Positions 14,743 through 22,986 of a stretch of DNA of 64,000 bases are shown here, piece by piece. The DNA is from Solimonas terrae (GTDB lineage Bacteria; Pseudomonadota; Gammaproteobacteria; Nevskiales; Nevskiaceae), in contig NZ_JAAMOW010000006.1 in assembly GCF_011067135.1 (NCBI RefSeq), positions 248,001 to 312,000 on the forward strand, in the 5' to 3' direction. Every line of letters begins with the position of its first letter. Within the stretch, counting starts at the first letter, position 1. Position numbers and translations under genes: made by a program. The notes below the pieces were generated by a model that made no database searches, was not told the DNA's origin, and saw only the letters and a program-made list of their open reading frames with translations.

Positions 14743-16556
14743 TGGCCGATCGGGATGAGCTGCGGCGGAACGGTCGGGTTGATCGCATCGACGCGCTCGA
14801 CGTATTGCGCCCAGGCCTGCGTCAGCTTCTGGACCTCTTCGGGATTGTCCGCGGCGACATCGGTGGTCTCGCCGCGATCGGTGTCGATGTTGTACAGCTG
14901 CCATTGCCGCGGCAGCAGCAGCGCGGCGCTCGGGAAGAACGCGTTGGCGATCCGCGTCATCTTCCATGGACCCTGCCGCACATAGCGCTGCGCCGCGACT
15001 TCGTCGGCAAACACCGCGTCGTCCGTGTGCGCGGCGCTCGCGCGGCCCGTCAGCAACGGCAGCAGCGACGTGCCCTCGATCGGCGAGAGGCTGCGGCCGT
15101 CGTATTCGCTGTCCGGTGGCGCGACGCCGGTGAGTGCCAGCACGGTCGGCACGATATCCGTCAGCTGTGCATAGGCGCCACTCGGCGCCAGCGATTGACC
15201 GCCGGGCATCTTGACGATGGTCGGCACCGAGATACCGCCTTCGGACGGAAAGGACTTGAACAGGCGGAACGGCGCCGTGCCGACTTCCGCCCAGCGCGTC
15301 GAGCGGAAGATGAAGGAACCCTGCCGGCCGTAGTTGGCCAGCGAGTTGTCGATGTCGAGGTTCAGGTTGCTGTCGACGAACGGGATGAAGCCGTAGCCCA
15401 TGCCGTCGGCGCCATTGTCGGAGAAGAACACGATCATCGTGTTGTCGTATTCGCCGATCGACTTCAGGTAAGCGATGAGGCGGCCGACGTTGTCATCGAG
15501 ATTGGTCAGCATCGCCGCATAGACTTCCATGAGGCGCGCCTCGCTGGTCTGCTGGGCGGCCGTCAGTGCCGACCACGGCGTATTGGTCAGCACGCCCGGC
15601 TGGCCGAAGCGGGTCATCGTCACTTCATCGCCGGGGCTGGGCTTGAAGTCCTGCGGGATGATGCCGAGATCCTTCATGCGCTGGAGGCGCGCGTCGCGGA
15701 TGGCGTCATACCCGGCGTCGTAGACGCTCTTGTAGCACTTGGGCGTGCCTTGCGTGCAGTCGAGATACTTTGCCGGCGCCTGCAGCGGGAAGTGCGTCGC
15801 CTGAAACGGCAGGTAGGCGAAGAACGGCTTGCCGTCGCCATGCGCGGCGCCGATGTACTGCATCAGCTTGTCGGCGTAGTAATCGCTGGAGAAATAGTCG
15901 TCGGGCAGGCTGACTTCCTGTCCGTCTTCGTAGTGCGGCTCGTAGACCGGATAGGGCGGATTGGTCGCAAGGCCCGGCTTGTAGCCGGCCGGGGGCGCGA
16001 AATTGCTGGCGTAATCGGCGTTTGGATCGAGGTAGAAGGCGTGCTCGAATCCCTCGCCCTGCGGGCCCACGCCACCGATGCCCCACTTGCCCGCCATGTA
16101 CGTGTGATAGCCGGCGTCCTTGAGCATCTGCGCGATCGACAGACCGCGCGGATCGAACTGGCCCGCATAGTTCGGATTGCTCGCACCCGTGTACAGCAGC
16201 TTCATGCTGCCCATCTCGCCCATCCCGACCAGGTGATGATCGGCGCCGGTCAGCAGTTCGACGCGCGAGGTCGCACACAGCGGCGTGGTGTGGAAATTGG
16301 TCAGGATCTGGCCGGCGCGCGCCAGCGCATCGAGATTCGGCGTCTGGATCTCGCTGCCGAAGGCGCTGATGTCGGAATACCCGACATCGTCGGCGAGGAT
16401 CACGACCACATTCGGTCGCGCGTTCGCGCTGCCGCCATGGCCGCTGCCGGCATCGTCACCGATGCTGCTGGATTGCCCGCAGGCGGCCAGCAGCAGACAG
16501 GCCGCGATCGGCAGCAGCTGACGCCACGCGGCGCGGACTCGTGAAATTTCCCTCAT
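14739..16556 (-). CDS. Arylsulfatase-family lipoprotein
   Basis: The protein is 605 aa. A lipobox (LLAAC, Cys26) predicts a lipid-anchored periplasmic or outer-membrane protein. The sulfatase core starts 'PNVVVILADDVGYSD' (metal-binding DD), and the active-site segment is 'TTPLCATSRVELLTG' with Cys94. The canonical motif is C-x-P-x-R; here the third position is Thr (C-A-T-S-R). Later motifs include 'MAGKWGIGG' and 'IVFFSDNGADG'. It should hydrolyse sulfate esters, after conversion of Cys94 to formylglycine by the coupled FGE. The start at 16556 has a GGGAGA site and gives a proper signal peptide. Substrate unknown; steroid or aryl sulfates fit the locus. Confidence 0.9.
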   Translation of the reverse strand: MREISRVRAAWRQLLPIAACLLLAACGQSSSIGDDAGSGHGGSANARPNVVVILADDVGYSDISAFGSEIQTPNLDALARAGQILTNFHTTPLCATSRVELLTGADHHLVGMGEMGSMKLLYTGASNPNYAGQFDPRGLSIAQMLKDAGYHTYMAGKWGIGGVGPQGEGFEHAFYLDPNADYASNFAPPAGYKPGLATNPPYPVYEPHYEDGQEVSLPDDYFSSDYYADKLMQYIGAAHGDGKPFFAYLPFQATHFPLQAPAKYLDCTQGTPKCYKSVYDAGYDAIRDARLQRMKDLGIIPQDFKPSPGDEVTMTRFGQPGVLTNTPWSALTAAQQTSEARLMEVYAAMLTNLDDNVGRLIAYLKSIGEYDNTMIVFFSDNGADGMGYGFIPFVDSNLNLDIDNSLANYGRQGSFIFRSTRWAEVGTAPFRLFKSFPSEGGISVPTIVKMPGGQSLAPSGAYAQLTDIVPTVLALTGVAPPDSEYDGRSLSPIEGTSLLPLLTGRASAAHTDDAVFADEVAAQRYVRQGPWKMTRIANAFFPSAALLLPRQWQLYNIDTDRGETTDVAADNPEEVQKLTQAWAQYVERVDAINPTVPPQLIPIGQ

Positions 16557-16718
16557 CGCTCTCCCCCGGACCCGTCGTCGCGCCGCCGATTCACGGCCGC
16601 TCGCAACGGATATCTGTTGATCCATCGTCCTGCGCGCTTTCGCGTCCGCCAATCTACGGCTGTACTGGCCACGCACGGAAGGGGCGCGGCGACGAACCCG
16701 CCGGGGGCAAAGCGGCCA

Positions 16719-17768
16719 TCAGGCCGGCATCGCCCGGCCGCGCGGCGCAGACCCGGTCCAGCGCTTGTACGCGCGGCGCAGTTCGCGCTCGTCGCTGTAG
16801 CCCAGTTCGAGCGCCGCCGCGGCAACGCTGCAGCGCGGATCGCCGAGCAGCACCTGTGCGCGCTCGGCGCGCAACTCGTCGTGCAGCGCGCGGAAGCTGC
16901 TGTGTGCGTCGGCAAGACGCCGTCGCAGGGTGCGCTCGCCGATCCGCAATTCGCGTGCGGCGTCGGCGATGCGCGGGTTCCGGCCGAGCCGCGGCCGCAG
17001 CCATGCGCGCAGCGCTTCGACGACATCGTCGTGCTCGGACGGCGGCGGCAGCCGCGCCTGCAAGAGACGCAGGCTCTCGGCGTGCGCGCTCGCGCTGTGC
17101 GTCGCGATCCGGCGACGCAGGATGGCCGGGTCCGAATACAGGCGATCGGCCGGCGCGTTGAAGCGGATCGGACAAGCGAAATAGCGGTGGTAGTCGGCGA
17201 CGCAACTCGGTTCGCCGTAGCGCAGTTCAAGGCGCAGCGGCCGGTAGTCGGCACCGGCCAGCGCGCGCACCACGACCAGTGCGCTGCCGAACAGCTTCTC
17301 GCAGAGAAAACGTTGCAGGGCCGGCTCGGCGAAGCGTTCGATGCCTTCGAGGACCAGCTCGCCGTTGCGGACGAAGCAGCGCACGTCGGTCAACGCGCCG
17401 GCCGCTGGGTAATATTGTTCGCCGACGCGCGCGGCGGCCGTCAGGTCCGGCGCCGCCATCAACGAAAAGCCGAGCACGCCGAGCGACGGCAGCGTCAGCC
17501 GCGCGGCGGCTTCCAGGCCGAGCGGCGCGTCGGGAAATTCGCGCAGCGCTTCCTGCACGATCGCGACGACATTGGCGTACGACAGGCGCCCGTCGGGATC
17601 GGCGCAGATCGCGGTGCGCAGGCCGGCGGCGGCAAACCAGCGTTCGGGATCGGTGCCGCGTGCGCGCGCCGCTTCGATCAGGCCGGCGAGATTCGCGGCT
17701 CGGATGTTGGCGACCCGGTACGCCGGCTGGCCGCCCAGTTGCCCCCGCCATTCCGCCGCGCCGGCCAT
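16719..17768 (-). CDS. AraC-family transcriptional regulator
   Basis: The protein is 349 aa. The N-terminal two thirds is the arabinose-binding-type domain common in AraC regulators of catabolic genes ('LAGLIEAARARGTDPERWFA', 'GVLGFSLMAAPDLTAAARVG'). The C-terminal helix-turn-helix pair lies at residues about 255-345 ('RIADAARELRIGERTLRRRL', 'VAAAALELGYSDERELRRAY'). ATG 17768 is chosen because upstream codons overlap the SDR gene and give Arg/Pro-rich sequence. It starts 7 nt after the SDR stop on the same strand, so SDR and regulator are probably cotranscribed. Confidence 0.87.
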   Translation of the reverse strand: MAGAAEWRGQLGGQPAYRVANIRAANLAGLIEAARARGTDPERWFAAAGLRTAICADPDGRLSYANVVAIVQEALREFPDAPLGLEAAARLTLPSLGVLGFSLMAAPDLTAAARVGEQYYPAAGALTDVRCFVRNGELVLEGIERFAEPALQRFLCEKLFGSALVVVRALAGADYRPLRLELRYGEPSCVADYHRYFACPIRFNAPADRLYSDPAILRRRIATHSASAHAESLRLLQARLPPPSEHDDVVEALRAWLRPRLGRNPRIADAARELRIGERTLRRRLADAHSSFRALHDELRAERAQVLLGDPRCSVAAAALELGYSDERELRRAYKRWTGSAPRGRAMPA

Positions 17769-17775
17769 CACGCTT

Positions 17776-18540
17776 TCAGCCCTTGTTGACGGTCGCGGCG
17801 TCGAGAAAGGCCGGGCGCTCGCCGCCGCCGTGCAGCAGCAGATTGCTGCCGGACAGGTAAGCCGCAGCCGCGGACGATACCCAGACGCAGGCGGCACCGA
17901 CGTCGGCCGGCATCGCCATGCGCCGCATGGGGATCGTTCTCTCGACGGCAGCGATGCCCGCTGCATCGCCATAGTGAAGCTCGGCCTGTTCGGTCAGCAC
18001 CGGTCCCGGGCTGACGGCGACGACGCGCACCTTCGGCGCCCATTCGACCGCGAGTGACTGCACTAGGCTCAAGGTCGCCGCCTTGGCCGCGCCATAGGCC
18101 GCCGTACCCGGCGACGGGCGCAGCGCGCTGACGCTGCCGATGAACACGATGGTGCCGCCGTCGCGCGCCTGCATCAGTGCATTGGCTTTCTGTGCGAGAT
18201 GAAATGGCGCCAGCAGATTCAGTGCAAAGATCTTCTCGTGGAAGCGCGGCGAGGCCTTGTCGGCCATCGCGAACGGCGCACCGCCGGCATTGTTGACGAG
18301 CACATCGAGCCGGCCATAGCGCTCGGTGATCTGCGTAAACAGAGCATCGACAGCTGCCGTGTCGCGAATGTCGACCGCAAGAAATTCCGCTTTTCGGTCG
18401 CCGACCGCCGGCAATGTTTCGGGCGCCTCGCGCCCGCAAACCAGCACCTGATCGCCATTGGCGAGAAAGCTTTCGCTGATACCGCGGCCGACGCCCTTGG
18501 CGCCGCCGGTGACGAGGATGATGCGTTGCGGGTTCGACAC
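17776..18540 (-). CDS. Short-chain dehydrogenase/reductase (SDR)
   Basis: The protein is 254 aa. The nucleotide-binding motif is 'TGGAKGVGRGI'; it also has 'NNAGG' near residue 85, catalytic Ser in 'FIGSVSALRP' and 'YGAAK' for Tyr/Lys. The tail 'YLSGSNLLLHGGG' is typical of FabG-like SDRs. It is divergent from the ring-cleavage hydrolase gene at 18767, with a 226-nt shared upstream region, and is followed by the AraC gene. It probably oxidises or reduces a hydroxyl in the same pathway; substrate not determinable. Confidence 0.88.
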   Translation of the reverse strand: MSNPQRIILVTGGAKGVGRGISESFLANGDQVLVCGREAPETLPAVGDRKAEFLAVDIRDTAAVDALFTQITERYGRLDVLVNNAGGAPFAMADKASPRFHEKIFALNLLAPFHLAQKANALMQARDGGTIVFIGSVSALRPSPGTAAYGAAKAATLSLVQSLAVEWAPKVRVVAVSPGPVLTEQAELHYGDAAGIAAVERTIPMRRMAMPADVGAACVWVSSAAAAYLSGSNLLLHGGGERPAFLDAATVNKG

Positions 18541-18766
18541 GGGATTCCGTCCTCTGGCTCACCGCGATTGTCGCCCAGATGGCGCGCGGCGGAAGTCGTC
18601 AGCTTGGACGAGCCGCGGCGGCTCGCGCGGGTCAGGCCGAGCGCGTGAGGCGATGCCCCGATGTCATGGCTTCATGCGCTCACCCAAAAGGACGAAGAGT
18701 CGCAGGGGGCCGCTGCGGGACCATGCACGCCTGCGCCAACGCGCCCCGCCGAAGAACGCCCCGAAC

Positions 18767-19594
18767 ATGAGCAAACCCGTTCCCGAAGGGAAATACGCCA
18801 CGCTGCCGAATGGCTACCGCATCCACTATCTCGACGAGGGCCAGGGTCCGGTCGTGGTCTTTCTGCATGGCTCCGGTTCCGGCGCCTGCGGTTACTCGAA
18901 TTTCAAGGGCAACTATCCTGCGCTGGTGAAGGCCGGTTATCGCGTGATCCTGCCGGACCTGATCGGTTACGGGTATTCCGACAAGCCGGCCGACGTCGAA
19001 TACCCGCTGTCGTTCTTCATCGAATGCGTGAAGCAGACACTCGATGCGATCGGCGTTTCCAAGTACACGCTGATCGGTAATTCTCTGGGCGGCGCGATCG
19101 CGCTCGGTTTTGCGCTGGCGCATCCGCAGAACGTCGAGAAGCTGGTGCTGATGGCGCCGGGCGGCGTCGAGGACCAGCCGGACTATTTCAAGATGCCGGG
19201 CATGGCGGTCATGAAGGAAATCTTCATGTCGGCCGAACCGGTGACGCCGGCACGCCTGCGCTATTTCATGGAAAACGCGCTGGTGTACGACAAGGCGCAC
19301 ATCGATGACGAACTGGTCGCCGAGCGGCACGCGCTGATGCTGACGCAGAACCCGCAGGTCGTGAAGACCATGGTCGTGCCGAACATGACCTCGCGCCTGC
19401 CGGAGATCCAGTGCCCGGCACTCGGCTTCTGGGGCATCAACGAAAAGATGATGCCGGAGACCGGCATCCTCAAGCTCGCCAAGGGCGTGCCGAATCTTCG
19501 CATGATCACGGTGCCGAACTGCGGCCACTGGGTGATGGTCGAACATCGCGAGATGTTCAACCGCGCCGTCATCGATTTCCTGAAAAATGACTGA
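18767..19594 (+). CDS. hsaD: Meta-cleavage product hydrolase (HsaD/TesD/BphD-like)
   Basis: The protein is 275 aa, an alpha/beta hydrolase. The oxyanion region is 'VVVFLHGSGSGACGYSNFKG', the nucleophile elbow is 'GNSLGGAIALG' (Ser106), and the catalytic His lies in 'VPNCGHWVMVEH'. 'GSGSGACGYSNF' is the C-C bond hydrolase signature. These enzymes split the ring-cleavage product into a dienoate plus an acid; in steroid degradation HsaD acts on 4,9-DSHA. It leads the operon with hydratase, aldehyde dehydrogenase and aldolase, supporting the role. Steroid versus biphenyl-type substrate rests on the wider context. Confidence 0.82.
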   Translation: MSKPVPEGKYATLPNGYRIHYLDEGQGPVVVFLHGSGSGACGYSNFKGNYPALVKAGYRVILPDLIGYGYSDKPADVEYPLSFFIECVKQTLDAIGVSKYTLIGNSLGGAIALGFALAHPQNVEKLVLMAPGGVEDQPDYFKMPGMAVMKEIFMSAEPVTPARLRYFMENALVYDKAHIDDELVAERHALMLTQNPQVVKTMVVPNMTSRLPEIQCPALGFWGINEKMMPETGILKLAKGVPNLRMITVPNCGHWVMVEHREMFNRAVIDFLKND

Positions 19595-19618
19595 GCCGAT
19601 GCGCATTGCAACCCTGCC

Positions 19619-19714
19619 CGTTCGTCCCGAGTGCGCCGCGCAGCGGCGTGTATCGAGGGACGCACCCCGGCCCCTCGATACACCGCGCCTGCGGTACGGC
19701 ACGCGGGGCGAACG
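19619..19714. repeat. Cloverleaf-foldable palindromic repeat, copy 2 (inside the meta-cleavage operon)
   Basis: Outer arms 19619-19634 and 19699-19714 pair at 14 of 16 positions plus one G-U. Inside are three hairpins: GCCGC/GCGGC (19635-19647), a perfect 12-bp stem (19648-19659 with 19672-19683) and a 4-bp stem (about 19683-19694). The arm start and three-hairpin plan match copy 1 at 4343-4440, although loops and arms have diverged. It fills the gap between hydrolase and hydratase genes, so it is transcribed with the operon. Confidence 0.75.
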
Positions 19715-19747
19715 CGGCCGGCCGGGCGATGCGACCGTGGGGACAGC

Positions 19748-20545
19748 ATGAGCCTTCCCCAGACCCGCATCGTCGAACTTGGTGACGAGTTGTTCGATGC
19801 GCTGCGCGCGCGCCGTACGCTGGCACCGCTGATCGAGCGCGTCGCCGGCATCGACATCGACGATGCCTACAACATCTCGCTGCGTTTCCTCGAGCGGCGG
19901 ACGGCCGACGGCGAACGCGTGATCGGCAAGAAGATCGGCGTCACGTCGAAACCCGTGCAGGACATGCTCGGCGTGCATCAGCCGGATTTCGGCTTTCTCA
20001 CCGATCGCATGCAGGTGGGCAACGGCAAGGTCATCAGCATTGCCGGCAGCGGCCTGATCCAGCCGCGCGCCGAAGGCGAGATCGCCTTCGTGCTGAAGAA
20101 GGATCTGAAAGGTCCGGGCGTGACCGAGGACCAGGTGCTCGATGCCACCGACTACGTGCTGCCGTGCTTCGAGATCGTCGACTCGCGCATCCACGACTGG
20201 AAGATCAGGATCCAGGACACGGTGTCAGACAATGCATCCTGCGGCGTGTTCGTCATCGGCGACGATCGCGTCAAGCCGCACGCGCTCGACCTGGCCACCG
20301 TGAAGATGGACATCAGCAAGAACGGCGTGCATATGGCCTCCGGTCTCGGCTCGGCCGTGCAGGGTCATCCAGCGACGGCGGTTGCCTGGCTCGCCAATAC
20401 GCTCGGTCGCTACGGCATTCCGTTTCTGAAGGGCGAAATCATCCTGTCCGGTTCGCTGGCGCCGCTGCTGCCGGCGGTGCCGGGCGACCGTTTCCACATG
20501 ACGCTGGCCGACATCGGCGAAGCGTCGATCGGCTTCGAGGCTTAA
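19748..20545 (+). CDS. hsaE: 2-hydroxypenta-/hexa-2,4-dienoate hydratase
   Basis: The protein is 265 aa, the usual size for MhpD/XylJ/HsaE hydratases. Family motifs are '[18 protein letters not shown]' (residues about 58-75), '[10 protein letters not shown]', '[11 protein letters not shown]' with the metal-binding Glu, and 'ALEIVDSRI'-type '[14 protein letters not shown]'. It hydrates the dienoate from the hydrolase to a 4-hydroxy-2-oxo acid. It is separated from the hydrolase by the cloverleaf repeat and followed 2 nt later by the aldehyde dehydrogenase. Confidence 0.92.
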   Translation: MSLPQTRIVELGDELFDALRARRTLAPLIERVAGIDIDDAYNISLRFLERRTADGERVIGKKIGVTSKPVQDMLGVHQPDFGFLTDRMQVGNGKVISIAGSGLIQPRAEGEIAFVLKKDLKGPGVTEDQVLDATDYVLPCFEIVDSRIHDWKIRIQDTVSDNASCGVFVIGDDRVKPHALDLATVKMDISKNGVHMASGLGSAVQGHPATAVAWLANTLGRYGIPFLKGEIILSGSLAPLLPAVPGDRFHMTLADIGEASIGFEA

Positions 20546-20547
20546 TC

Positions 20548-21459
20548 GTGTCCAAGATCAAGTGCGCCATCATCGGTCCCGGCAACATCGGCACCGACCT
20601 GCTCTACAAGCTGCAGCGCTCCAAGGTGCTCGAACCGGTGTGGATGGTCGGCGTCGATCCGACGTCCGAAGGTCTGGCGCGGGCGCGCGAACACGGCCTG
20701 AAGACCACCGACAAGGGCGTCGACGGCATGCTGGCGCACGTCAAGGCCGATGGCGTGCAGATCGCCTTCGACGCGACCAGTGCCTACGTGCACAAGGAAA
20801 ACTCCGACAAGCTCAACGCACTCGGCGTGATGATGATCGATCTCACGCCGGCCGCCATCGGTCCGTACTGCGTGCCGCCGATCAATCTGAAAGAACACGC
20901 CGGCAAGCGCGAGATGAACGTCAACATGGTCACCTGCGGCGGCCAGGCGACGATCCCGATGGTCTACGCCGTCTCGCGCGTGCAGAAGGTGAAATATGCC
21001 GAGATCGTCGCGACCGTGGCGTCGAAGTCGGTCGGCCCGGGGACGCGCAAGAACATCGACGAGTTCACGCGCACGACAGCCGGCGCGGTCGCCAGGGTCG
21101 GCGGCGCCGATGAAGGCAAGGCGATCATCGTCATCAATCCGGCCGAGCCGCCGATGATCATGCGCGACACGATCCACTGCCTGACCGTCGACGCCCCGAA
21201 GCAGAAGGAGATCGAGCAGTCCGTGCAGGACATGCTCGCCGAGGTGCAGAAGTACGTGCCGGGCTATCGGCTCGTCAACGGCCCGGTGTTCGACGGCAAC
21301 CGCGTGACGACATTCATGCAGGTCGAGGGGCTCGGCGATTTCCTGCCGAAGTACGCCGGCAATCTCGACATCATGACGGCCAGCGCGACCCGCACCGCGG
21401 AAATGTTCGCCGAGGAAATCCTCGCCGGCCGGCTGACGCTCGAAGCGGTTGCGGCCTGA
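20548..21459 (+). CDS. hsaG: Acetaldehyde/propanal dehydrogenase (acylating)
   Basis: The protein is 303 aa, starting at GTG 20548 immediately after the hydratase stop. The NAD site is '[15 protein letters not shown]' (residues about 7-21). The catalytic Cys lies in '[14 protein letters not shown]'. The C-terminal half binds the aldolase partner. It converts the aldehyde released by the aldolase to its CoA ester, with channeling in the aldolase-dehydrogenase complex. In steroid pathways the substrate is propanal, in phenol-type pathways acetaldehyde; sequence alone does not decide. Confidence 0.93.
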   Translation: MSKIKCAIIGPGNIGTDLLYKLQRSKVLEPVWMVGVDPTSEGLARAREHGLKTTDKGVDGMLAHVKADGVQIAFDATSAYVHKENSDKLNALGVMMIDLTPAAIGPYCVPPINLKEHAGKREMNVNMVTCGGQATIPMVYAVSRVQKVKYAEIVATVASKSVGPGTRKNIDEFTRTTAGAVARVGGADEGKAIIVINPAEPPMIMRDTIHCLTVDAPKQKEIEQSVQDMLAEVQKYVPGYRLVNGPVFDGNRVTTFMQVEGLGDFLPKYAGNLDIMTASATRTAEMFAEEILAGRLTLEAVAA

Positions 21460-21460
21460 G

Positions 21461-21802
21461 ATGAACGCATCGATCGAAGCGGACCTGGCCGCGCGCATGC
21501 TCGAAGCCGAAGCGCTGTGGCGGCAGGGCGATGCCCGGGTCACCGCCGGCGAGGGTGCCGAGGCATACCGGCTCTACACGCAGGCGCATGACCTGATCAT
21601 GGACTGCCCGTCGCTGCACGAGCGGGCGCATCGCAAGCTCGCCCGCGTCTCGGCGCGGCATGGACACCGCGGCGAGATCATCATCGACAAGTTGCTCGTC
21701 TGGCTGGCGCCGCTCGGTGTCTTCGAGGCGATCGCCGCCGCCCAGCGTTCGACGGTCGCCGGACTTGCGGCCTGCCGTCGTCGCATTGCTGCCACTCACT
21801 GA
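21461..21802 (+). CDS. Uncharacterised 113-aa protein embedded in the meta-cleavage operon
   Basis: The ATG follows the dehydrogenase stop by 1 nt and its own stop is 10 nt before the aldolase start, so it belongs to the operon. The sequence is helical and Ala/Arg-rich: '[20 protein letters not shown]', then '[20 protein letters not shown]', which resembles a single TPR-like helical pair. No catalytic motif or signal peptide. I do not recognise a family. Its place between the channeling dehydrogenase and aldolase makes a role linked to that complex worth considering. Confidence 0.75.
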   Translation: MNASIEADLAARMLEAEALWRQGDARVTAGEGAEAYRLYTQAHDLIMDCPSLHERAHRKLARVSARHGHRGEIIIDKLLVWLAPLGVFEAIAAAQRSTVAGLAACRRRIAATH

Positions 21803-21812
21803 AGAAACCGAC

Positions 21813-22862
21813 ATGAGCACTCATCTCGAAGGCATCCAGATCAAGGTTCACGACATGTCGTTGCGCGACGGCATGCATCCGAAGCGCCACCAGATCACGA
21901 TCGAACAGATGAAGTCGATCGCCCGCGGTCTCGACGAGGCGGGCTGCCCGCTGATCGAGGTCACGCACGGCGACGGCCTCGGCGGCGCGTCCGTCAACTA
22001 CGGCTTCCCGGCGGCGACCGACGAGGAATATCTGCGCGCGGTCATCCCGCTGCTGAAGAAGGCCAAGGTTTCGGCACTGCTGCTGCCGGGCATCGGCACT
22101 GTCGATCACCTGCGCATGGCGGCCGATTGCGGCGTGACGACGATTCGTGTCGCCACGCACTGCACCGAAGCCGACGTCTCCGAGCAGCACATCAATCTCG
22201 GCCGCAAGATGGGCCTCGACACCGTCGGCTTCCTGATGATGGCGCACATGATCGAGCCGGCGCAGCTCGTCGAACAGGCGCTGCTGATGGAAAGCTACGG
22301 CGCGAACTGCATCTACGCGACCGACTCGGCCGGCTACATGCTGCCGGACGACGTCACGGCGCGGATCGCCCTGCTGCGCGAGAAGCTCAAGCCGGAAACC
22401 GAAATCGGTTTCCACGGCCATCACAACCTGTCGATGGGTGTCGCCAATTCGATCGCGGCGGTCGCCGCCGGTGCGCGTCGCATCGACTGCGCCTGCGGCG
22501 GTATGGGCGCCGGTGCCGGCAACACGCCGATGGAAGTGTTCGTCGCGGTCTGCAATCGCATGGGGATCGAGACCGGCGTCGACGTGTTCAAGATCAGCGA
22601 TGTCGCCGAAGATCTCGTCACGCCGATCATGGATTTTCCGGTGCGCATCGACCGCAACTCGCTGACGCTGGGCTACGCCGGCGTCTATTCGAGCTTCCTG
22701 CTGTTCGCGCGCCGCGCCGAAGCCAAGTACGGCATCCCGGCGCGCGAGATCCTGCTCGAGCTCGGCCGCCAGAAGATGGTCGGCGGCCAGGAAGACATGA
22801 TCGAGGACACCGCCCTGACGATGGCGCGCGAGCGCGGCCTGCTGAAAGCCAGCGCCGCCTGA
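21813..22862 (+). CDS. hsaF: 4-hydroxy-2-oxovalerate/-hexanoate aldolase
   Basis: The protein is 349 aa, an HMGL-type TIM barrel. The signature '[17 protein letters not shown]' (residues about 13-29) gives the Arg-Asp metal/substrate site. '[15 protein letters not shown]' provides the two metal-binding His residues, and '[14 protein letters not shown]' closes the site. The C-terminal ~60 residues are the DmpG-like communication domain that docks the dehydrogenase. It cleaves the 4-hydroxy-2-oxo acid to pyruvate and an aldehyde. Last gene of the operon. Confidence 0.93.
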   Translation: MSTHLEGIQIKVHDMSLRDGMHPKRHQITIEQMKSIARGLDEAGCPLIEVTHGDGLGGASVNYGFPAATDEEYLRAVIPLLKKAKVSALLLPGIGTVDHLRMAADCGVTTIRVATHCTEADVSEQHINLGRKMGLDTVGFLMMAHMIEPAQLVEQALLMESYGANCIYATDSAGYMLPDDVTARIALLREKLKPETEIGFHGHHNLSMGVANSIAAVAAGARRIDCACGGMGAGAGNTPMEVFVAVCNRMGIETGVDVFKISDVAEDLVTPIMDFPVRIDRNSLTLGYAGVYSSFLLFARRAEAKYGIPAREILLELGRQKMVGGQEDMIEDTALTMARERGLLKASAA

Positions 22863-22986
22863 ATCGGCACGAAGTCGCCCGTCCACGAACCGGTGGGGCC
22901 GTCCCCCGGCAACGTTCGTCGCCCGTTTGCGCCCCCCGGCCTGCGGGTCGCCTACGGTGGCCGCTCGAACTTTCCGAGTCAGGCCC

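Noticed and set aside
14637-16544. Long plus-strand frame opposite the sulfatase
   Set aside because: Antisense shadow; the minus-strand sulfatase has lipobox, metal-binding and active-site motifs.
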